Of a stretch of DNA of 64,000 nucleotides, positions 54,454 through 63,609 are shown piece after piece. The notes under the pieces are model-generated. The model ran no database searches, was not told the DNA's origin, and saw only the letters and a program-made list of their open reading frames with translations. This DNA is from Compostibacter hankyongensis. Its GTDB lineage: Bacteria; Bacteroidota; Bacteroidia; Chitinophagales; Chitinophagaceae. The DNA is taken from NCBI RefSeq assembly GCF_039541075.1, contig NZ_BAABFN010000021.1:62001-126000 (forward strand). Reading direction: 5' to 3'. How positions within the stretch are numbered: the stretch's first letter is position 1; each line of letters opens with the position of its first letter. The position numbers and the translations under genes were made by a program.

Positions 54454-55350
54454 TTATCGATTAAAAATACTTTTTGTGTCAAACTTCGGACGGTATAAAC
54501 CATCTGTAAGCTCAACTACCTCTTTAAATAGTTCTTTAAGGAGATGTAAATTTTTATCCAACTTCAAAATGTCAGTTGTCAACACCGCGTTTATTTTTTG
54601 GTCTAAATTATCTGGAACATTTTCCGCTCGTGATAGTATTTGAACGGCAAGTTTATCTCCTATGGGGTATATTTCGTTAATTGCGTATAAAGCATCGACA
54701 ATGTTTTTCAAACATCGCGTAAAGCAACCCAAAGTGTTGTACATGTCTTTTTGAGAAGCAAATCCTCCCACTTGAGCCAACGTAAATTCAGCCGACCAAA
54801 GAGTAGCGTTTATGACATTTTGTTTTAATGCCTTTGGGTAAGGCTTAATCAATTCTTTAAGCTCCCTTAAAATAAAATTGGGGTCAAATAAAGGCACAGA
54901 GGTTGCACTTTCAGCCAGATATGTAATTGACGTAAATCCGAATGGCGGTTGTTGTTCATAGTGACTTTGCCATTTACCAACTTTAGCATCTAAAATGGTA
55001 TTTTCAATCTGATTAATATTACGATATAATAAATCTACTTTACCAACTTCGGTGTTTATCCATGCACCGCCATTTACCCATGGGCCCCATTCATAAAAAT
55101 CAACCACAACAGTTTTTTTATCTGTTGAATATTTTTCGGCGATTTTTTGAATGGCTTTTATTAAAAAAGGTTCATGTCCATAATAGTAGAGTCCTAAATC
55201 AATATCGGAATTTTTATTCGCTCTACCTGTTGCATGTGAACCACCCAAAGCAATTGCTTTTAAGTTTTCGATTTTGCTAAGGTCTTCTGTAAATTTGAAG
55301 ATAAACTGCTTTTTATTTTCAGTTAAACTTGATATTCTATTTAAAATCAT
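54454..55350 (-). CDS. Nucleotidyltransferase-domain protein (ANT-like), ICE cargo
   Basis: The 298-residue protein has the minimal nucleotidyltransferase motif G36-G37-S38-x(10)-D49-I-D51 (GGSHATGRANKNSDIDL), a later acidic position in GKVDLLYRN and a helical C-terminal domain. Antibiotic adenylyltransferases and MNT toxins share this fold; the size suggests the antibiotic/nucleotidyltransferase group with a DUF4037-like C-terminus. No HEPN partner is next to it, so a toxin-antitoxin role is less likely. It is the only cargo gene between mobC' and rteC copy 2. Confidence 0.78.
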   Translation of the reverse strand: MILNRISSLTENKKQFIFKFTEDLSKIENLKAIALGGSHATGRANKNSDIDLGLYYYGHEPFLIKAIQKIAEKYSTDKKTVVVDFYEWGPWVNGGAWINTEVGKVDLLYRNINQIENTILDAKVGKWQSHYEQQPPFGFTSITYLAESATSVPLFDPNFILRELKELIKPYPKALKQNVINATLWSAEFTLAQVGGFASQKDMYNTLGCFTRCLKNIVDALYAINEIYPIGDKLAVQILSRAENVPDNLDQKINAVLTTDILKLDKNLHLLKELFKEVVELTDGLYRPKFDTKSIFNR

Positions 55351-55830
55351 TTTTTAATTCATTTTAAGTATGACAATCCAATATCTTCACGTATTAAATA
55401 TTCGTGAATAAATGCATAAATCCAGTCAAAATCACTCCGTTTCGTCACAAATTAAAACAGCATTTAATCTGTTTTTTGTGTTCGATAAAACGGCTAAGTC
55501 AAAACATAATCAAGATACATAACAATGTTTTAGCATAATTTCAACTACAATAAGTGGCGAACAAGAACAGCTAAATATTCCATCCATTACTATAGGCATT
55601 AACAGATTAACTGTCCTAAGCCACTCATTTATTAAATAAAAAGGGAAATTATACAGCAAAGAGCCGTAAGAGCAATCTAACGATTGTCTTCTAAAGAGGA
55701 AGCATTATAATACTACTTTCAGATATAGAATCTGAAAGTATGCTGTGCTTGCTGTATATTTATATCGATTAATTCATTGTTACAAAGGTACGACTAATCG
55801 ATAAAATTCAAAATAAAAAAGGGAAGTCTC
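55351..55830. other. Non-coding gap with two inverted repeats
   Basis: No gene is visible. TACTTTCAGA (55714-55723) pairs with TCTGAAAGTA (55731-55740). ATCGATTA (55764-55771) pairs with TAATCGAT (55795-55802) and brackets GTACCTTTG on the minus strand (55783-55791), which matches both the -7 promoter consensus and the GTANNTTTG part of the CTnDOT att core. Confidence 0.5.
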
Positions 55831-56030
55831 TCATTCCTTTCGCATTAAATGTTGTAAATCGGGGTCATTCTTAATCCGCTCCATTTCACTTTCCACAATA
55901 TGCATAACGTCCGCTTTAACCTGTTTGTAATTGGCTTCAATTACCTGCTTCATATTGTCGTTGCCGTGTTCATCGGTAAAGGATAATATCTTTGGTATCT
56001 TTTTGTAGGCTTTGGTTTCGGCAATGAAGT
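55831..56030 (-). pseudogene. 3' fragment of mobC fused behind rteC
   Basis: The minus-strand frame reads AETKAYKKIPKILSFTDEHG, then DNMKQVIEANYKQVKADV and MERIKNDPDLQHL, stop at 55831. It is the C-terminus of the MobC/TraG coupling protein present at 63,610, with about 90% identity. It begins within a few bases after the rteC stop at 56,034, so it is a recombination remnant without a start. Confidence 0.88.
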
Positions 56031-56033
56031 TAT

Positions 56034-56861
56034 TTACTCTTCATCCCGCTCATCTATTCTCCGTATTAGTTCCTCCCGAAGTGTATCAAGGAATTTAGTA
56101 CGGTTCATCTTCCGGTTTCTCAATTCCAAATAGGTCTGGTAGAAATTGCCCAAATCAATGCCAAAGGCACTTTCAAAATATTGGGCTACTTCCCTTATAT
56201 CGTTGTTCCCGTTGTCAAACACATTTTGATAATGCAGGGCATAAATCAGTTCTATCAAGGCTACTTTGCTACCTGTCCATTTCAGCCTCTTTTGGGCTTT
56301 TGATTTGTTCTTTTGGAACTTGTGGTATAACTGGTCTTCGATGTAGACCTGTATCAAATCGTTGGCTATTATCTTGGCGACCTTGTAATCATGTGACGTG
56401 GAAAAGGACTGGTCAGACTGGAAATAATAGGTGTCCAACCATAGCTTTATATCGTGGTTGCCACGAACAAAAAAACTTTCGTCAAGAAACGAATTATTGC
56501 TACGATAATACTTATAAAAATCGAGGTTGTTGTCAAAGAACCTTTTTAGCTTTTTCAGTTCTTTGTTGAGGTACTTCCTTATGGGCTTTGCTCCGTAGGG
56601 TTTCTTCGTTTCGATTTTGTAAATGGCATTGTAGTAAATGAGTTTTGCTACAATGGCAGGTTTCTGATATTTGAAAAAACGGATTTCTTCATCGATGTTT
56701 TTAAAACCTCTTTTCAGAACGTATGCTTTCAGTTCGGACAGGCATCCGAGGATAAGGTGGATCACCGCTTCTATCCGCTGAATAGAACAGTCTGCTTCAA
56801 TCTCCATTATGTCGATTGCCGTTTCGAGTTTAGATATTATTCCATTGTAAAAATTGTCCAT
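56034..56861 (-). CDS. rteC: RteC-family regulator, copy 3
   Basis: The 275-residue protein is nearly identical to copy 2 in its last 225 residues, with a divergent N-terminus. The pattern suggests gene conversion or recent duplication of the 3' part. The stop (TAA at 56034-56036) is followed at once by the mobC fragment, so the rteC end is the left boundary of the nine-gene cargo segment. Confidence 0.9.
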   Translation of the reverse strand: MDNFYNGIISKLETAIDIMEIEADCSIQRIEAVIHLILGCLSELKAYVLKRGFKNIDEEIRFFKYQKPAIVAKLIYYNAIYKIETKKPYGAKPIRKYLNKELKKLKRFFDNNLDFYKYYRSNNSFLDESFFVRGNHDIKLWLDTYYFQSDQSFSTSHDYKVAKIIANDLIQVYIEDQLYHKFQKNKSKAQKRLKWTGSKVALIELIYALHYQNVFDNGNNDIREVAQYFESAFGIDLGNFYQTYLELRNRKMNRTKFLDTLREELIRRIDERDEE

Positions 56862-56894
56862 TCAGTGGTTTATGCATTAATTCGTTATCAAAAG

Positions 56895-57119
56895 CTATTC
56901 TATCCTTTCACAACGGTATCCCAAACCAACCACAGTTTGTATAATAGCTCTTATTTTAATTTCAGTGCGGTTAGCTTCAACTCCAAGAATATTATCTTCG
57001 TCTTCAAGGTCGAAGTTAATTTTGTAGACAGTGTTGTACTGTACTAAAAGGAATTTTATAATTTCACAGACGTTTTTTTCATCCCGTACATCTGTTTTAA
57101 AAATTTCTACTGTTTTCAT
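56895..57119 (-). CDS. Small HMA-like/ferredoxin-fold protein, unknown
   Basis: The 74-residue protein (start at MKTVEIFKTDVRDEKN) has the beta-alpha-beta layout of heavy-metal-associated domains (VEIFKTDV, INFDLEDEDNILGVEA, IIQTVVGLGYRCERI) but lacks the Cys-x-x-Cys metal site. It may be a metal-independent relative. It is on the same strand as the cargo genes around it and 33 bases upstream of rteC copy 3. Confidence 0.6.
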   Translation of the reverse strand: MKTVEIFKTDVRDEKNVCEIIKFLLVQYNTVYKINFDLEDEDNILGVEANRTEIKIRAIIQTVVGLGYRCERIE

Positions 57120-57227
57120 GTTTCTGTTTATCAGACCGGGGTTTCGAAACAACTTCAATAGCAACTTATTTATCTCAAGGATGAATGGACAAAATAGAAG
57201 TTACAAACAAAACCCCCGTATGCAAAT

Positions 57228-57758
57228 TCATGTAGCTTTTTCGTCTAAATTCAGTGCCATTACAAAAAAGTCGAATTTCTGAGAACCAATGTTTTGTGAA
57301 TACTGACTTATTATCTGATAGCCCTTTTTGTGATAAAAATTTATTGCCTTTTGATTCTCTTTTAATACAGAGAGCCAAATACGCTGATATTTCAAAGCAA
57401 TTATTTCTTGCATTAAAATTTTATGCAGTTCTTTACCGATTCCTTTGCTTATAAATTTTTTTACGACATAAATCTTATCAAGATAGCACGTTTTTGGTGG
57501 GATTATCAATTGGCTTGTGAAGTCCAGTTTAACTTTCGCATAACCAACAGGAATGCTATCGTAGAAAGCAATCCAATAAATGGATTCCGCTTTTAGTATA
57601 CTGTCGTGAATCCTTTTTTCCGAAAAAATGTCTTCCAAGTAATCCAACAGGTCGTTCTTGTCGTTGAAAAAAGACTCAAACGTATCTGAAAATGTTATAC
57701 GTCCCAATTTTGAAATAGTTATCACGTCATCTATGTCGACTTTTCTAATATTTATCAT
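57228..57758 (-). CDS. GNAT-family N-acetyltransferase
   Basis: The 176-residue protein has the GNAT pattern: N-terminal INIRKVDIDDVITISKL, WIAFYDSIPVGYAKVKL, and the acetyl-CoA loop LDKIYVVKKFISKGIGKELHKIL (R/Q-x-x-G-x-G/A as F-I-S-K-G-I-G), followed by WLSVLKENQKAINFYHKKGY. The substrate is unknown; antibiotic or protein acetylation are options. It is 30 bases downstream of the deformylase on the same strand. Confidence 0.88.
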   Translation of the reverse strand: MINIRKVDIDDVITISKLGRITFSDTFESFFNDKNDLLDYLEDIFSEKRIHDSILKAESIYWIAFYDSIPVGYAKVKLDFTSQLIIPPKTCYLDKIYVVKKFISKGIGKELHKILMQEIIALKYQRIWLSVLKENQKAINFYHKKGYQIISQYSQNIGSQKFDFFVMALNLDEKAT

Positions 57759-57788
57759 AAGTAAGTATGTTTGAAATGGCTGCTTTTT

Positions 57789-58373
57789 CTATCGTATAAA
57801 GTTCATGGGATAGGTCGGTACAATTTGACCTTTTAGGATTTTTTGAAGTTTGGAAGCCATAAGCCTTTTTGTCAAAGGCTTGAGATAATCGAGATAGAGA
57901 ACTCCCTCGGTATGGTCGTATTCGTGTTGTATCATTCGCGCGGTCGTTCCACTGAATGTACGGATTTGCTTTTTAAAATTCCGATTATAATATTCAATCG
58001 TTATCGCCCAATTCCGCTTTACTTTGTAGAATAAATTTGGAATACTTAAACAGCCCTCTTCGTCTTCCCAAAGTTCTTCAGACCGTTGGATGATTTTGGC
58101 ATTGATGAAAGTTTCCATTATGCCTTTATCATCTTGGGGGAAATAAAACTTTCTCTCTTCTTCTCCGAGGTTATCAAAAGTTGATTTACTGTCCACGATA
58201 AACAATCTAACCGGAAGTCCTATCTGTGGTGATGCCAATCCGCAACCATTGGCATTTTCCATAGTTTCCCACATATCGGCAATTAATTTATCCAATTCAG
58301 GATAATCCTTTTCGATGTAGTTGCATTTCTGTTTTAAGATATGGTGTCCGTATGCTAAGATGGTTCGTTTCAT
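57789..58373 (-). CDS. def: Peptide deformylase, mobile copy B
   Basis: The 194-residue enzyme is about 90% identical to copy A and keeps G-C-G-L-A-S-P-Q, E-G-C-L-S and H-E-x-D-H. The differences in DNA are mainly at third codon positions. It follows the Crp gene at 58,484 with the same intergenic motif and hairpin (58376-58407). Chromosomal def is usually elsewhere, so the window holds two extra, mobile copies. Confidence 0.92.
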   Translation of the reverse strand: MKRTILAYGHHILKQKCNYIEKDYPELDKLIADMWETMENANGCGLASPQIGLPVRLFIVDSKSTFDNLGEEERKFYFPQDDKGIMETFINAKIIQRSEELWEDEEGCLSIPNLFYKVKRNWAITIEYYNRNFKKQIRTFSGTTARMIQHEYDHTEGVLYLDYLKPLTKRLMASKLQKILKGQIVPTYPMNFIR

Positions 58374-58375
58374 TA

Positions 58376-58407
58376 TTCTTTGGATTTTTCAACAAATTTC
58401 CAAAGAA
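58376..58407 (-). promoter_or_regulatory. Hairpin before the second def gene
   Basis: TTCTTTGGA and TCCAAAGAA pair over a 14-base loop, as in copy A. The 3' arm ends two bases before the ATG (58373). Conservation of the stem in both copies supports a role in translation control. Confidence 0.5.
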
Positions 58408-58417
58408 TAAACATGGT

Positions 58418-58439
58418 AGGCAATGAACCTATGTTAAGT
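58418..58439 (-). repeat. 22-base motif, copy 2
   Basis: The motif found at 35499-35520 recurs exactly here, upstream of def copy B. In this copy it lies 45 bases after the Crp stop codon rather than in the last codon. Confidence 0.7.
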
Positions 58440-58483
58440 ATTTGCGCAGGTTTTTCGTTGATTTTCAACGACATTTCAGATTG

Positions 58484-59050
58484 CTATACTATTTGTCTAC
58501 GAATCCGACTCAGCGCCTGTGGCGTTATCCCGATATAGGAAGCAACGTATTTTAACGGAATAAATTTTAAAATATCAGGTTGTTCATTGAACAGGTTTAG
58601 ATACCTTTCTTTTGCCGTATGTTTTAAAAGCGATAATTCTCTTTTGCTTTTTTGTAAAAACAGTTTCTCCGACACAAAACGCCCTAAATAGTTTCCCGCT
58701 TTGGTCTCCGCATACACTTTTTGCAAATCATCATAAGATATTTGCCAAACCACGGTTTCCGTCAATGCCTGCAATTCGTATTCAGATGGCGTCCGGGTCA
58801 GGAATGAATTGTAAGCACAGGTAAATTCTTTATCAAAACAGAAATTAAAAGTCAGTTCGTTTTCATCATCTGGAATATAAAATCGAACGATGCCTGTTTC
58901 TACAAAGGAAAGGTACTTTTCTGTTTCGCCCTGTCGTGTGATGGTTTCGTTTTTGGCAAAAACCCTCTTGTCAAAGTGGGAAGCTATAAATTCCCATTCT
59001 GTTTCCTGTAATTTTATTATCCGCTCGTAGTATTCTCTGATGTGCCCCAT
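58484..59050 (-). CDS. Crp/Fnr-family regulator, copy B of the Crp-deformylase module
   Basis: The 188-residue regulator is about 95% identical in protein to that at 34,938 (for example VASYIGITPQALSRIRRQI against VASYIGITPQGLSRIRRQI). A TAAATTTG -7-like element lies on the minus strand at 59092-59099, as in copy A. The pair is in inverted orientation to copy A, 23 kb away. Confidence 0.9.
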   Translation of the reverse strand: MGHIREYYERIIKLQETEWEFIASHFDKRVFAKNETITRQGETEKYLSFVETGIVRFYIPDDENELTFNFCFDKEFTCAYNSFLTRTPSEYELQALTETVVWQISYDDLQKVYAETKAGNYLGRFVSEKLFLQKSKRELSLLKHTAKERYLNLFNEQPDILKFIPLKYVASYIGITPQALSRIRRQIV

Positions 59051-59240
59051 AAAAATATTCTCTTTTTAGTCCGTCTTTTGAAAAAGAAAATACAAATTTA
59101 GTGTTTTTATAATAAACCGGTTTTTGTGCGGATATCTCATAACTTTGTTAATCTGCGGTAAAACACCAGTAAAAACATTGCTTTCAGCCATTTTATATCA
59201 CTACATCACGGTTGCAAGGAAGTATTCTCTTTCGTATTTT

Positions 59241-60089
59241 TCAGGTCTTTGCTACTAAAAAAAATTCTCCACTTGCTGGTAGAAGGTTGTCGGTTCTGTT
59301 CTTAAAGTATTTTTCCGTCATATCTTTTGTGGAGATTGTCTGTATTTCTTTTAAACCTACTTTTTCAGCGAGTTTTATAATTTCTTCAACCGAAAAAAAA
59401 CTTACAAAAGGAGTACCTGAAGCTGCCGCTCCTTTTATTGACATTTCCATTAATGGCTTGTCTTCTTCATCAAGTAATTCCAATGGCAGATAAAAGGCCA
59501 TTGCAATAGTAGAACCAGGTGCGAGCAAAGTCATTTTTTGCAGTGTGTCGGTAATCGCTTCTTTGGTAAGATAAAGCGTAACACCGATACAAGATACAAA
59601 AGCCCTTTGTTCAACATTAAAACCTTTATTTAATAGCTCGTCCCACCAAGATGAGATTTCAAAATCGACAGGTACAAAGTGAAGATTGCCGGGGATTTTA
59701 TAGCCGTTTTCAATCAGCTTTTCTTCTTTCCAAGTCAAAGTATCGTGCTGGTCAATTTCATAAATATCAACATAGGAACTTATGGCCGTGTTCCGTTGGG
59801 CAAAACTATCCAATCCTGCACCAAGCAAAACGTATTGTTTTACTCCTTTTTCAATTTGCTCTTTAGCTATATCTTCAATAAAACGTGAACGGGCTACGAT
59901 AGAAGCCCGCAGCCGTTTGGTATATTTCATGTCAGGCCGTTCCTGCCAATCATCATCAGGTGCAATTAACTTGAATCCTATTTCATCTTCAAGTATATGA
60001 GGTTTTGCATCTGTCTGAACGTGTAACGCTCTCCATAATGCGGTTCTTACTGCGGTATTATCCGGCTTTATGACTTTATCTCTTCCCAT
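59241..60089 (-). CDS. SAM-dependent methyltransferase, LCMT/PPM-like
   Basis: The 282-residue protein has the leucine-carboxyl-methyltransferase-type layout: KRLRASIVARSRFIEDIA, the SAM motif YVLLGAGLDSFAQR, IYEIDQHDT for the ribose, and FVSCIGVTLYLTKEAI. Bacterial members methylate small molecules or make polyketide-type products. It is the first gene downstream of the VOC gene on the same strand and is ICE cargo. Confidence 0.85.
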   Translation of the reverse strand: MGRDKVIKPDNTAVRTALWRALHVQTDAKPHILEDEIGFKLIAPDDDWQERPDMKYTKRLRASIVARSRFIEDIAKEQIEKGVKQYVLLGAGLDSFAQRNTAISSYVDIYEIDQHDTLTWKEEKLIENGYKIPGNLHFVPVDFEISSWWDELLNKGFNVEQRAFVSCIGVTLYLTKEAITDTLQKMTLLAPGSTIAMAFYLPLELLDEEDKPLMEMSIKGAAASGTPFVSFFSVEEIIKLAEKVGLKEIQTISTKDMTEKYFKNRTDNLLPASGEFFLVAKT

Positions 60090-60131
60090 TTCCTTATTTT
60101 ATTATTAATATCAAGCGTAATTATAATGAAG

Positions 60132-60515
60132 CTATTTTTTAGCATGTAATCCAATCATATTCCCCTCTGTATCTTCTATTAAAGCAATAGAACCAAAATC
60201 CCCCACGTTCAACTTTCGACGAATAACTTTTCCACCTGCAGCTTTAACACGGTTTAATACTGTATTGATTTCTTCGGTTGCAAAATAAATTAAAACACCG
60301 CCAATACCGGGTTTTGCTTCATCCATTCTAACAAGCGCACCGCCAATCTCTTGCTTGTTTTCACTGCTTTCAAAAATGGCATATCTCATTTGGCTGTGTC
60401 TTTCATTGTTCATTGTCGTTTCATTAAATCCGCAGTCAAATACTGTTGTGTAAAATTTCTTTGCCCTGTCAAAATCGGATGTATAAATTTCAAACCAATC
60501 AATTACTCTTTTCAT
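60132..60515 (-). CDS. VOC-family (glyoxalase/bleomycin resistance-like) protein
   Basis: The 127-residue protein has two beta-alpha-beta-beta-beta modules of the vicinal-oxygen-chelate fold: VIDWFEIYTSDFDRAKKFYT near the start and FGSIALIEDTEGNMIGLHAKK at the end. It is the type found beside AraC and methyltransferase genes in resistance cargo. The substrate is unknown. It lies 73 bases downstream of the AraC gene. Confidence 0.88.
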   Translation of the reverse strand: MKRVIDWFEIYTSDFDRAKKFYTTVFDCGFNETTMNNERHSQMRYAIFESSENKQEIGGALVRMDEAKPGIGGVLIYFATEEINTVLNRVKAAGGKVIRRKLNVGDFGSIALIEDTEGNMIGLHAKK

Positions 60516-60588
60516 TTTAAACTGTTTTTGATTAATTCAACAAAGTTAAAGTCCCCAGTTTTTTGAAAATTGGATAAAACCGACAGTA

Positions 60589-61380
60589 CTAAAACTTCAA
60601 TTCCGGAAAATTGGGCAATTGTTCGTTTGCATTAAGAAGAAATGACTTTGGAGTCGTGCCTGTAAAATATTTAAAATCTCTGATAAAATGAGATTGGTCA
60701 AAATAATTCTCTAAATAGGCTATTTCCGTAAGAGCATTAAAGTTAGCCGTTCTTAGCGTTTTTAAAGCTGACTGAAAGCGACAGATTCTTGAATACAACT
60801 TTGGGGAAATGCCTATATATGATTTAAACAGACGTTCTAACGAGCGTTCTGATATTTTCAAATCGGCTTGCACCTGTTTTAATTCCTGACCTTTTTGAAA
60901 CTGGTTTAACGCAAATTTTACTTTATCATTTTCACCTTTACAGTCTGTTGTTTGTTGTAATAAAAAATGTTCTAAAACCGCTATTTTTTGTTCTAATGTT
61001 TGTGTATTTAGAAGTTGGTCATTTATAGTGGTTTTAACTAAATCATTGATGTCAGTGTGTCGTTGCGTTAATTCAATTGCTTCTATTCTGAAAACAGTTC
61101 TTAAAGCTGCGGGTTGGAAACTGACGCCAATATTTCGAAAACTACCCGTTGCCGTAAGCTGTGAGTACTGAGTAGCTTGCCCAAATAAGAAAGATTGGGG
61201 TAATGTTTGCTTGTCTTTATCGTAAAAGACCGTGGGATTTTCCTGAAAAATCATACCCGGTACGCCCTCGGGAATTATTTTGAATTTTCCAATAAAAGCA
61301 GTGCTCGTATTTTCCATTAGAAAGAAAAAACGAATATGTTTTCGTAGGGGTGGTACAGGCTGTATTATTTTGATATCCAT
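60589..61380 (-). CDS. AraC-family transcriptional regulator
   Basis: The 263-residue regulator (start at MDIKIIQPVPPLRKHI) has a DUF6597-like sensory N-terminus and a C-terminal AraC double helix-turn-helix (SERSLERLFKSYIGISPKLYSR; LENYFDQSHFIRDFKYFTGTTPKSF). It is directly upstream of the VOC gene and probably controls the VOC and methyltransferase genes. Confidence 0.88.
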   Translation of the reverse strand: MDIKIIQPVPPLRKHIRFFFLMENTSTAFIGKFKIIPEGVPGMIFQENPTVFYDKDKQTLPQSFLFGQATQYSQLTATGSFRNIGVSFQPAALRTVFRIEAIELTQRHTDINDLVKTTINDQLLNTQTLEQKIAVLEHFLLQQTTDCKGENDKVKFALNQFQKGQELKQVQADLKISERSLERLFKSYIGISPKLYSRICRFQSALKTLRTANFNALTEIAYLENYFDQSHFIRDFKYFTGTTPKSFLLNANEQLPNFPELKF

Positions 61381-61439
61381 CCTGATGTTTTCTAACAAAT
61401 TTAGTAAAATTAAGTACAATCATCCCAACCCCTCTGTGT

Positions 61440-61973
61440 TTATATAGATACAATTTCCAATTGATTCTCTTGCTCGGGAATTTGAAAGCCATGTATATAT
61501 TTGTTTAGGATGGAATCTGTAATCGGAAAAGCGGCATTTGCCTCAAAAGTTTTATTTCTTATTTTCAGTCTGTTTTTTATTGCTGAAATAGGAGGGTTCA
61601 TATAAACAAGAAACCACTTTCCGTGGTTTGTTTCCACTATCCGCTTAAACTCGTTACGCTTTTCTTTTTGCCAGAAACTAAAGTCTACTACTATATTCCG
61701 TTTGGATTTTAGAAGTTCCAAAAACTGAATAAACAGTGCCTTTTCTGCTAAAGCTGATAGCTTATCATATTCTTCTTCAGCATAATCTATTCCGAACTGA
61801 CCATAGTTATTCCATATTTCTTCATCGACCGATAGCCTATGAAAACCATAACATTCTAACTGTTTTGCGAATGTGGTTTTTCCGGATCCTGACAGTCCAC
61901 ACATGAGAACGACTTTTGGTGTATGCTCACAGTTTAGAATTAAGTCGAACACTTCAGTTTCTGTATATATCAT
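61440..61973 (-). CDS. P-loop kinase-like ATPase
   Basis: The 177-residue protein (start at MIYTETEVFDLIL; a Met at 62033 would add 20 residues) has Walker A GLSGSGKTT, a DE at LSVDEEIW and the Walker-B-like IVVDFSFWQKEKR. The layout matches small-molecule kinases of the AAA_33/chloramphenicol-phosphotransferase-like group. Such kinases can inactivate antibiotics or phosphorylate nucleic-acid ends; the substrate is unknown. Confidence 0.8.
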   Translation of the reverse strand: MIYTETEVFDLILNCEHTPKVVLMCGLSGSGKTTFAKQLECYGFHRLSVDEEIWNNYGQFGIDYAEEEYDKLSALAEKALFIQFLELLKSKRNIVVDFSFWQKEKRNEFKRIVETNHGKWFLVYMNPPISAIKNRLKIRNKTFEANAAFPITDSILNKYIHGFQIPEQENQLEIVSI

Positions 61974-62073
61974 ATTATAATTGTCTTTTTTAGTAAATTT
62001 CTCGTTAAACCCATAACAAGCTTTAGATTTCATTTTTTACTTAATCTTTCAGCTTGTTATCAGCCTATATTAT

Positions 62074-62979
62074 TCATAGCACTATTTTTAACTGCGTAGC
62101 AACGTAGGGCGAAGCCTTAAAGTAGTACTGTTGTTTTTTGAATATACTTTTTATCGTTCTTTCAGTCATTTGCGATGGTCTCCAAGCGTTAATTCCGGCC
62201 GTGACATTTAAGAATATGTTGTCGCCAATTTTTATCTCTGGACGAACGCCTCCTATTATATAAGCATGCGAGAAAATCTTATCTTTTCCATCTTGTTCTA
62301 AAAGAGCTGTTTGTCCATTCATCTCCCCGATTACATTTAATCGGAAGATGTTGTTCAGGTCATATCGGAAACACATTTCCAAGCCGTCCAAAACATTGAT
62401 TTCAACATTATATTTCCTTTCCATTTTCCAATTGAGATAAAGTGCTGGAAATAACATCGGATATCCAAAGGAGTTATTGATAGCAGCTCCTACCCCTAAG
62501 TCCAAGTTTGACCTTAAATGATATATGAATACTGTTCCGATACTACCAAGTGTGTTTTTGAATCTTATTTGGGAAAACTCCGTACTCGGCATGTATGTGC
62601 CTCCACCTATACTTGCCATAATTGACCATTTATCGTTCAAAGGACGTAAATGATTTAGATTCAAGCCAACATTCATAATTCTATCCGTTACTATAGGTTC
62701 GTCAAAATTACGATTGTTTAATCGCGCCTGTGCAAATCTTCCGCTTATCGACCATATTGTAGGACGATTCTTTTCATTTAGCTTCACCGACAGAGGAATG
62801 TGTACATCCGCTTGATAAATTACAGCGGAACCTTTTGCATCTCCCACTTTTTGATAGGTTTTACCGTCGGTCTTCCTATAGCTTGATTCTCCTAAATACT
62901 CTGTTTTGACTTGTATCTGTATTTGAGCAACTATATCATAACACGTGAATGTCAGGAAAAATAAAATAATAAATTTCAT
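62074..62979 (-). CDS. DUF6268-like outer-membrane beta-barrel protein
   Basis: The 301-residue protein (start at MKFIILFFLTF, 62979) has a signal peptide ending in DIVAQ and alternating strands such as WSISGRFAQARLNNR, WSIMASIGGGTYMPS and FLNVTAGINAW, ending in VATQLKIVL. This is the profile of the outer-membrane DUF6268 family. The function is unknown. The start is 17 bases after the stop of the HD-domain gene upstream of it. Confidence 0.75.
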   Translation of the reverse strand: MKFIILFFLTFTCYDIVAQIQIQVKTEYLGESSYRKTDGKTYQKVGDAKGSAVIYQADVHIPLSVKLNEKNRPTIWSISGRFAQARLNNRNFDEPIVTDRIMNVGLNLNHLRPLNDKWSIMASIGGGTYMPSTEFSQIRFKNTLGSIGTVFIYHLRSNLDLGVGAAINNSFGYPMLFPALYLNWKMERKYNVEINVLDGLEMCFRYDLNNIFRLNVIGEMNGQTALLEQDGKDKIFSHAYIIGGVRPEIKIGDNIFLNVTAGINAWRPSQMTERTIKSIFKKQQYYFKASPYVATQLKIVL

Positions 62980-62996
62980 TACCAAATTTCCCCCGA

Positions 62997-63515
62997 TTAA
63001 CTGTATTTACATAAAGCAAGCGCCTTACCCGCTTGTGTTTTGATTTCTTTTGAAACAAATTGTCTTAAGGTTTCTGTGTCCTTAGTGCAATCCATAACTT
63101 GCATGTTTTCAATAAGGTCTGCCTCCCAAAGAATCTGAAAATCTTTTCCATCTATTTTTTCAGGCGTATGATGGTTTCCAACTATATAACATACTCTTTC
63201 AATTACGAATGGTTCATAATTATGTTCACTTAATATATTTCTTGCAATTGGTACTCCTTCCTGCTCTTGGAGATGTCCCTCCATTGATCCATATTTACGT
63301 AATGCTTCCACAGAACCTATGTCGTGTAAAACAGCACTTAACTCTATAATACAACCAGTCTGACTGTCTACATTTTCTCTTTCAATAATCGTCCGTGTAT
63401 TTTCTAACACCTTCATTGTGTGATCGACGCCATATGGTACAGTTCTGAAAATATTTTTCATCTCTTTGATTACTTGGTCTAATTTCTCTGATTCTCCTAT
63501 GTCCTTATATTTCAT
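62997..63515 (-). CDS. HD-domain phosphohydrolase
   Basis: The 172-residue protein has the HD metal motif: H32 in GVDHTMKV, H64-D65 in LHDIGS, H81 in EGHLQ and H115/H116 in GNHHTPEK. The family hydrolyses phosphate esters, often nucleotides. No second domain is present. It is the first cargo gene after mobC, with the 22-base motif 42 bases upstream. Confidence 0.87.
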   Translation of the reverse strand: MKYKDIGESEKLDQVIKEMKNIFRTVPYGVDHTMKVLENTRTIIERENVDSQTGCIIELSAVLHDIGSVEALRKYGSMEGHLQEQEGVPIARNILSEHNYEPFVIERVCYIVGNHHTPEKIDGKDFQILWEADLIENMQVMDCTKDTETLRQFVSKEIKTQAGKALALCKYS

Positions 63516-63556
63516 ATCACATTATTTTCCGCTAAGGTCTCAAGAATAGAAAAATC

Positions 63557-63578
63557 AGGCAATGAACCTATGTTAAGT
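63557..63578 (-). repeat. 22-base motif, copy 3
   Basis: The motif recurs exactly between the mobC stop and the HD gene. On the minus strand GATTACTTAACATAGGTTC is identical to the end of Crp copy A, so this copy may be a scar of a lost Crp-def module. Confidence 0.65.
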
Positions 63579-63609
63579 AATCTCTTTAGTGGTTGAAAAA
63601 ACTTTTGGT

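Noticed and set aside
54454..55350. MNT/HEPN toxin-antitoxin pair
   Set aside because: The nucleotidyltransferase is about 300 residues, not the short MNT antitoxin type, and no HEPN gene is adjacent.
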